From Leptodactylus fallax (taxonomy: Eukaryota; Chordata; Amphibia; Anura; Leptodactylidae), in the NCBI GenBank assembly GCA_947044405.1, contig CAMRHE010000077.1, positions 6,415,501 through 6,479,500 of the forward strand: a DNA stretch of 64,000 nt, given 5' to 3'. The notes under the pieces were generated by a model. The model ran no database searches and was not told where the DNA came from. It worked only from the letters and a program-made list of their open reading frames with translations. This document shows, piece by piece, positions 57,961-64,000 of this stretch (the stretch's first letter is position 1; each line of letters starts with the position of its first letter). A program made the translations under genes and the position numbers.

Positions 57961-60207
57961 TTGGCATATAAAAATAAAAGGGGTTTTCTGGGACTTAAAG
58001 GGATATTCCAGGGTGTTGATGTTGATTTATTCTTAGGGTTGGTCAACAATATTAGATGAATGGGGGAGTCCAATGCCTAGCACCCCCACCAATCAGCTGT
58101 ATGTGGTGCTTGGTTAATCCCTGTACCAACCACAGTGCTATACATTGTATGTGAGCCTAAGCATAAGGACTTAAGTATTAAACTCCCATAAAAGCCCTCT
58201 AAATTTGACCCATTCACCTGAATGGGGATAAATAGGATTAAGCTGAGGTACCAGGCATGGCTGCTAGTATGGATGAATTGGATGTACGTTCACAGGAAAG
58301 CTGCAGAACTTTCATTGTGCTGATCAGAAGAGATCCTGGAGGCTTTCCAGAGAAATGCTTCAATTGAGTTATAAGACATAGTAAGTTTAAAAGCAGGGCA
58401 ACAGGCTATAGAACTTTCTGGATGACTGGCTCAATAGGACATATTTATCAATGTAATTATACCAGTGTTCTGCTGTAATTGTATATAACATGACGGAGCT
58501 CAGTGACACCCTGTATACTCCCATAAAAGCATTGCTGCAGGACACAATTTTTTTCTCATGGATCTGCACAGACTTCATATGGAAGAAAACATCTCTATGC
58601 CCACTGTGTACAATAGGAAGCTCTAGCATGGTGTATCACATACAGTGACGGCTGCTGCATTTTTACATGGTCTGATTTGTGCCCAGTATGATCACTGCTC
58701 TTTTAAAAGACCCCTTACACTGGTCAATGTAAACTGTATGAGGCTGAACAATCACTGATTTTGGCTAGCAAAAAAACCCAAAGAGCATTTGCTCATTTGT
58801 AGGTTGACCGCAGAACATTTTATAAAGGCCAGATTTTGGGAACAAGTATTCCTTTGAATGCTCATTCATCCAATTTACGGCCCTTTCATTTTTTAAAGCA
58901 AACAAAGAATTTGGTACATTTGACTACTGGACTAGATATAAATCACAGTGCCCTATAGCAAAATCCAGAAGCATCAGCAGCAGCATATAAAATCCCAGAG
59001 GGGTGCGGGGTCATTGAGAACTTAAACTTTACCCCTGGCAGTGTTTTTGTTTTGTCTTGTTTTTGTGGTTTTGTTTCTTAATAAAGACTAATGGAAACGC
59101 TCTTTAATTTAATTCAAAGCAATTGTAGTTCTTATCTTGCCTCTTCCCCATAAGTCAAAGAGCCTTTTGAATAAAGCACATCTGACCCCTGCAGTAAAAT
59201 ATCACCATGGTAAATGTGTCTAAAAGGTTAGGTTTAGACTTGGCAATAAAATATTTATGGAGATAATATGTGATCACCCTTAACTTTTTCCCGAATTTGA
59301 TTATTTTCCACAAAACAATTTAAATATAATATGACATGCTAGCAAACCTTTGACAGGCTGCAATTCCCAACACAACCACTGGATGGCCACATAGACAAAT
59401 ACCTCTCTCATGCCACTCTTGTTTTTTTTGAGTGAATATGTTAATAGGTTGAGTGAAGGGTAAAGGTAGGGAAGAACACATCTGTATTCTTGGGGATTTG
59501 ATGGGATTTCCCTTAGTATTTCTTAGTATTTTATGTTCACTTGTAGAAGAAAAGAAGCATTTCCCTCCTACTCTTACAAAGTTATAAATGGTAACAAGGA
59601 CCTTTAGAAGGTGTAGGAATATATTGGTAAATTGTAATTTAAAAGTATATTTTATAAAATGTTTCTATTATTCATATAATATCAAGTCCAGTTAATTATT
59701 CATGTCTGTTCCGGTGCTTGTACTTTATTGTGCTGCATCCTGGAACAGAAGGAGTTAAATCTGAAAGCCAACATTTCCAATTAAGCTTATACTCCCTAGC
59801 CCTCCCTCCTTTGGTTTCCATGTTTTAAATACCAGGGCACGGACCCCACATGGGTGCTAATTTCCACATTCTTGTTTTTTATTAAACAGAAAGGTCAGAT
59901 GCATGAAGTGACAGACCTCTGGAGACGAATTATTTAATAAAGCTCAAACACTGAGATGTGATGTGATTATGTAATAAACTTCATTAGGATCTACAGAAGC
60001 ATGGGGTAAATTCCCTACTAAAAGTGAATGGATGCGTCTCAGCCGAAAATTACATTGAAGGCAATGTTCATCACAGTGCAGATAAATAACTGATTCGATA
60101 ACTAACTAGCACTCCCTACTGGCCAAAGCAGTTATGTGTAGTTTATGTTAACAGTGACGGCATTATTTACTACTTTATGCTGCCATCTTTATTCTAAATA
60201 TTTTAAT
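57961..60207. other. Dispersed repeats and one conserved-looking block
   Basis: About 57975-58260 is a copy of the short 'ggggttttctggga ... gcacccccaccaatcagctg' element. About 58701-58885 looks like a degraded MITE. About 59336-59480 matches 37665-37870. About 59690-60180 has no repeat features and reads like a possible conserved noncoding element. No gene is supported. Confidence 0.3.
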
Positions 60208-60404
60208 TAAGGTTACAGTCACACTAGCATTCAGGGACTGTTCAGCGACTCTGTCCCCCATTTTGCTTAAAATATGCGGCAGACCCCATTATAGTCTATG
60301 GGGTTCACAGGTGACCACTTTTTAAGTGGATAGAGTTTAAGTTTTTCGGGTCCCCAAGCGGACCCGAACATCAGAAACCCGAATGCTAGTGTGAACCTAG
60401 AATA
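60208..60404. repeat. MITE with TTCACACTAG-type ends
   Basis: Ends AAGGTTACAGTCACACTAGC and GCTAGTGTGAACCTAGAAT are inverted; same family as 24412-24642, also sharing the internal 'accccattatagtctat'. Confidence 0.65.
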
Positions 60405-60497
60405 AGAAACTCTCACAAACCGAGTAAAGAGGCAACAATTGCAATACTATATATAGAAATATGAAGTGTTACTAGTAGAAGTAGATACAACATACTG

Positions 60498-60870
60498 CCA
60501 TGTAGGAGTCTTTATTAGGAGCAGAAGGATACCTTTGTGGCTATAAAGTGATAAAGCAATGCAGAGATAATCATTTTTATGGGTATGCAAATAAGTCTGC
60601 AAGTGCATTAGGGATGTGGCCTGACTTGTCAGATTCGCCTTCAGACAGTTGCAAATGATCTGACTCTCCTCCTGAATCAGAAATCAATGTCTCTCCTTTA
60701 GTTCTAATCGATATTTTCAGTCTCTGTTGGCATCTCAGGTGTCTGTAGGCAAATCTGGTAAATTAGGCCCTGCCTCCTTTGCACTTGCAGGCTGATTTGC
60801 ATATCCATAAAAAGATGCTTATCTCTACATTGCTTCATCGGCTTCTGCTCCTGTTAAAGCTCCTTACTTG
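60498..60870. repeat. Long imperfect foldback element
   Basis: Two ~150-bp arms (about 60510-60670 and 60700-60850) are inverted, diverged copies of one another: GGAGCAGAAG, AAGCAATG-AGAGATAA, TATGCAAAT, CTGCAAGTGCA and CAGATT-GCCT appear in order on opposite strands. A solo copy of the same arm lies at 56890-57100. Confidence 0.65.
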
Positions 60871-61547
60871 GGACTATTATTGGTTTAGGAGACATTTTGA
60901 CCTGACAGATCCCTTTATCGATTATATAGATGTCATACATTATCATCATAGAACATTTGGCTTAAACTGTAGCACAGGGTATATAGTATATATGTTTAAG
61001 TAAGAAAGGTAAGAAAGATCTTATATTTTCCTATCTTATCTTGTTTTCAATGGGAGGCAAAGAACGCAGCAGGACACTGAAAAAAATCAGCATCCTGCTT
61101 GATCTTGCCGTGGATTCCGCGGCTCAAGATTCCCTGCTGATTAGGCACATTCATCTGCATTGGTATCCCATCGTGGGTAGCCCGCAACTGAATACGATGG
61201 CAGAAAATGAAGACAAATTCCTCTTCATTTTCCATCTTCTGAACGTACCCTTAAGGTGTAAGATCTCCAGCCGAACAGTAAGTGTCAGAACTTGATATAA
61301 TTTATAGGAGTTGCCTATGCTGGATACTAGCAGTGTCTCCCAAAACTTACAGCAGGGCTAAATAGTGTAGTAGTCAGGAACTATATGACGCACATATCAC
61401 AACAGCAGTAAACAGGTAATGGAAGGAAATGGGATTTCATAATGGTGGATAGTTCTGATGATGGTAGTGGAGCAGATGAATGATGATAAATGAACAGACA
61501 AGAACTAACCTAACCTAACTAACTGTCTTGGAATTTTTTATTATATG
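60871..61547. other. Gene-free stretch
   Basis: No recognised element or supported gene. Confidence 0.3.
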
Positions 61548-61681
61548 TAGAGATGGGTGAACCGCCTCATACCAAGCTGGGTTTGACCCGAATATTCTAA
61601 ATTGTTTGTTTTTTAACGAAACCGAACAAATGGAAATTCGTCTCAGGCAAACTAAAATGGATTCTGCATTATATAATAAGT

Positions 61682-62464
61682 CAGTGATAGAGAACCTTTT
61701 AGATACTGAGTGCCCAAACTGCAACCCAAAGCCCACTAAATTATCACAAAGTGCCAACATGACAATTTAACCTAAAATTAACCTGCCTCCTCTGCATCCC
61801 CCATTTCCCCCTCTTGCTCACACGCAGCCTGCACCCCCATACCCCCTCTTGCTCACATGCAGCCTGCACCCCCATTCCCCCCTCTTGCTCACATGCAGCC
61901 TGCACCCCCATTCCCCCCTTTTGCTTACAGGCAGCCTGAACCACCCTTCCCCCTTCTTTCTCACACGCAGCCTGCATTCCCATTCCCCCTCTTGCTCACA
62001 CACAGCCTGCACACCCATTCCCTACTCTTGCTCACACACAGTCTTCACTCCCATTACCCCTTGTTGCTCACACATACTGTCTCTTCTCTCCTCCTTATCT
62101 TCCATCAGTCTCCGTTCCCAGCAACTTCCTCTTTCTGTGTAACGCCACACTGTCCTGTAGTATCCAGAATAGCTCCGCCCACGCAAGAGTCTGATCACAT
62201 GGTCATGACACCATCAAAGGTCCTTTAGCCCACTAGGATATAGCATCTACTGTGTAAGCAGCGGTCCTGCGGTCCGCGGCCTACACTGACAGTTTTCAGC
62301 TGTATGTGCATTTGAACATACAGCTGAAAGAAACAATTGCTCATTAGCACGGAATCCTGTACCGGATTCCCCGTTAGTGAGCGATCATGGCGACAGCGTG
62401 CATGCCAACTGAGAGGGCTCTGCGTGCCCTCTCTGGCATGCGTGCCATAGGTTCACCATCACGG
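61682..62464. mobile_element. Nonautonomous hAT element with internal minisatellite
   Basis: 783 bp. The left end CAGTGATAGAGAACCTTTTA and right end TAGGTTCACCATCACGG are imperfect inverted repeats of the CAGTGATGG.GAACCT type. Target duplication TAATAAGT (61674-61681) and TAATAGGT (62465-62472), 7 of 8 matching. Left side also has 'gagtgcccaaactgcaaccc', a familiar hAT subterminal sequence. No transposase. Confidence 0.85.
61814..62075. repeat. 36-bp minisatellite inside hAT
   Basis: About seven to eight units of 35-36 bp beginning TTGCTCACACGCAGCCTGCA at 61814, 61849, 61885, 61921, 61957, 61992, 62028 and 62064. Pyrimidine-rich on the plus strand. Confidence 0.92.
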
Positions 62465-62690
62465 TAATAGGTGGAGGCCAAGAGGAGGTGGGTCTCCTGG
62501 TAATGACCAGCGCGGTTCTGGTGATGTTCAGTGCTCTTCTGTGATGTCATTGCCCCGGGGTCACCACTGAGTCCTGTTATTGGGCATCAGCTGTGAGATG
62601 GGCATGCCAAGTGTCATGACGTCATGATGCTCTAAGTGAAATGAAAATGAAATGAATCCTGAGGAGGTCATAATATTTCATCTCTAATTG

Positions 62691-64000
62691 AAATACGGAT
62701 CTTGAACATGACTAATATTTTAGGACTCTGGAATACTAACACCACAGAACTGAAGCAAGAAACAAGCTAAGTAGATGCAAACAGGGAACAAACACAATGT
62801 ACTACATGGACAAAGTACTACTAGACAAAGATAAGAGGAAAAATTAAACAAAGTTATGCTATATCTGCCGGAAAACTAACCAATCCAGAACTCCTCCCTA
62901 AACAACCTGCACAAGATCTACTGCTTACTGTAGATCAGCTGACAGATAGTTGGATAATAACTAACCCAAACAAACTAGTAGGTAAGAGAAGAATTTCTAC
63001 AAATTGAAAATTGTGGAAGACTCACAAAAGTTTTCCGATCAGAAACATTCTGCATTTGCCATCATGAAAGTTTATCTTTCATGAAAATGGATAACTGTAG
63101 GAACGTTTTCCATAATAGGTCAGTCATATATTGTGGATATATTGTATAGATATAAGTTACAGAAGATGTGGCTAATGATTTGTATGAATAATATGGTGTA
63201 TTTTCTGGCAGAAATGCTGCTTATGTAATACTGTATGTGCATTCGGGAAGGTATAATAGTCACTGTTATATAGTTTTATATACAATTTGTATATTTTAAA
63301 ACCTTCAGTCTGATGCATTAGAGTGGACTTGGGACTTGTACTGAATGGATCCAAAACACGCTGCCGATACTATTGGGGTAGGGCTAAAGGGAGCTTCACA
63401 TTTTCAGCTGTAGTTGAAGCTTTCCTATAATGTAAATTATTTTTTTTTACCAATTGCCAGCTTTTCAATGAATATCAGCAATTTTACCAATTACTATTAT
63501 TGAAACTTGGTCTATCGTTATCAGAAATAATACCCTATTGTCCAGATCTGCACATTTGCAAAATACAATAAAGAGAAAAATAAAACCTTTGCCAAGGTAA
63601 TTGCTCTTAGAATATTGTGTAATGCCAAAGTGCAAGAATTAGTAGCTAAGGATTAAATGTTACATCATTTTCCTTTAAGTACGCCGTGCACCACTTAAAT
63701 GTATGAAGAACAGCCGCTTAGGAAATTGCCATTTTTATCCATGAAGCTAAATAAGATAGAGAGCCGTTATGTGTACAGTACAATACAATGAAATTATTTC
63801 GGTCTGGCATTTGACTACAATATAATATGGAATTTCTTATCCAGAAACAGTAGACAAGGAGAAGTAAGACATTTGGATATTCTGCTAGCTAGAAACATAG
63901 TTCAGGTAGTATATATTGTGCTAACATTTTATTTTATTTTGCATTTTGTAAAGTACACTACACTTAAATAGGTAGAGATCTGTCAATCCTTAACTTACTA
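62691..64000. other. Gene-free right end
   Basis: AT-rich sequence without recognised repeats or a supported gene. About 63640-63900 is free of repeat character. Confidence 0.3.

Larger units (their letters stand above)
61548..62690 (+). repeat. TAGAGATGGGTGAACC ... TTCATCTCTA repeat, interrupted by a hAT element
   Basis: Starts TAGAGATGGGTGAACC near 61548 and ends ATTTCATCTCTAA near 62686. The right part (62473-62640) matches 31440-31640 in order ('tggaggcca', 'ccccggggtcaccactgag'), so both belong to one family. The hAT element at 61682-62464 sits where the hairpin module would lie. Confidence 0.55.

Noticed and set aside
61744..62228. Open frames rich in Pro/His or in Gly/Gln repeats
   Set aside because: Translations of the 36-bp minisatellite in the hAT element.

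Overview
This 64-kb window looks like gene-poor, AT-rich vertebrate DNA, most likely from a frog or another amphibian. The inference rests on the mix of mobile elements: CR1/L2-type LINEs, several Tc1-like transposons, piggyBac, hAT, a Copia LTR retrotransposon, many short foldback elements with TTAAAGGGG or TTCACACTAG ends, and hammerhead-ribozyme repeats of the kind common in amphibians. No complete host gene is visible. One short exon-like stretch (49580-49726) is the only candidate for host coding sequence, so the window is probably intergenic or inside a very large intron.

Layout: 1-1090 is a 41-bp minisatellite whose unit is a piece of a LINE reverse transcriptase gene; the donor RT remnant lies beside it (1091-1370, minus strand). 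6517-8083 is a complete Tc1-like transposon with an open 338-codon transposase of DD35E spacing. 12293-13400 holds the 3' ends of an L2-like and a CR1-like LINE. 13927-13973 is a hammerhead ribozyme motif. 16631-18279 and 35627-37261 are two closely related DD34E Tc1-like copies with ~213-bp inverted repeats; each transposase is broken, one by a stop codon and one by a 14-bp deletion. 26371-30700 is a nearly full-length CR1/L2-type LINE whose ORF1 carries an SGNH esterase and whose ORF2 (endonuclease plus RT) has two lesions. 31303-32710 is a repeat followed by a degenerate 21-bp minisatellite.

The most striking locus is 42128-47460, four insertions deep. A retroelement-like unit with ~270-bp inverted arms, a 15-bp target duplication and an internal hammerhead motif was split by a piggyBac element at TTAA. 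The piggyBac received a hAT element with an 8-bp duplication, and a 30/31-bp minisatellite with a 275-bp higher-order period expanded inside the hAT. The intact right arm preserves the exact empty site of the piggyBac insertion.

51725-56422 is a Copia element with both LTRs, a 5-bp duplication and a primer-binding site complementary to the anticodon region of initiator tRNA-Met. At 61682-62464 another hAT element carrying its own minisatellite sits inside an older repeat.

The genes do not form a host pathway. They are independent mobile elements in different states of decay, and the interest lies in how they nest and how tandem arrays arise inside them. All family assignments are by eye from motifs; no database search was possible.
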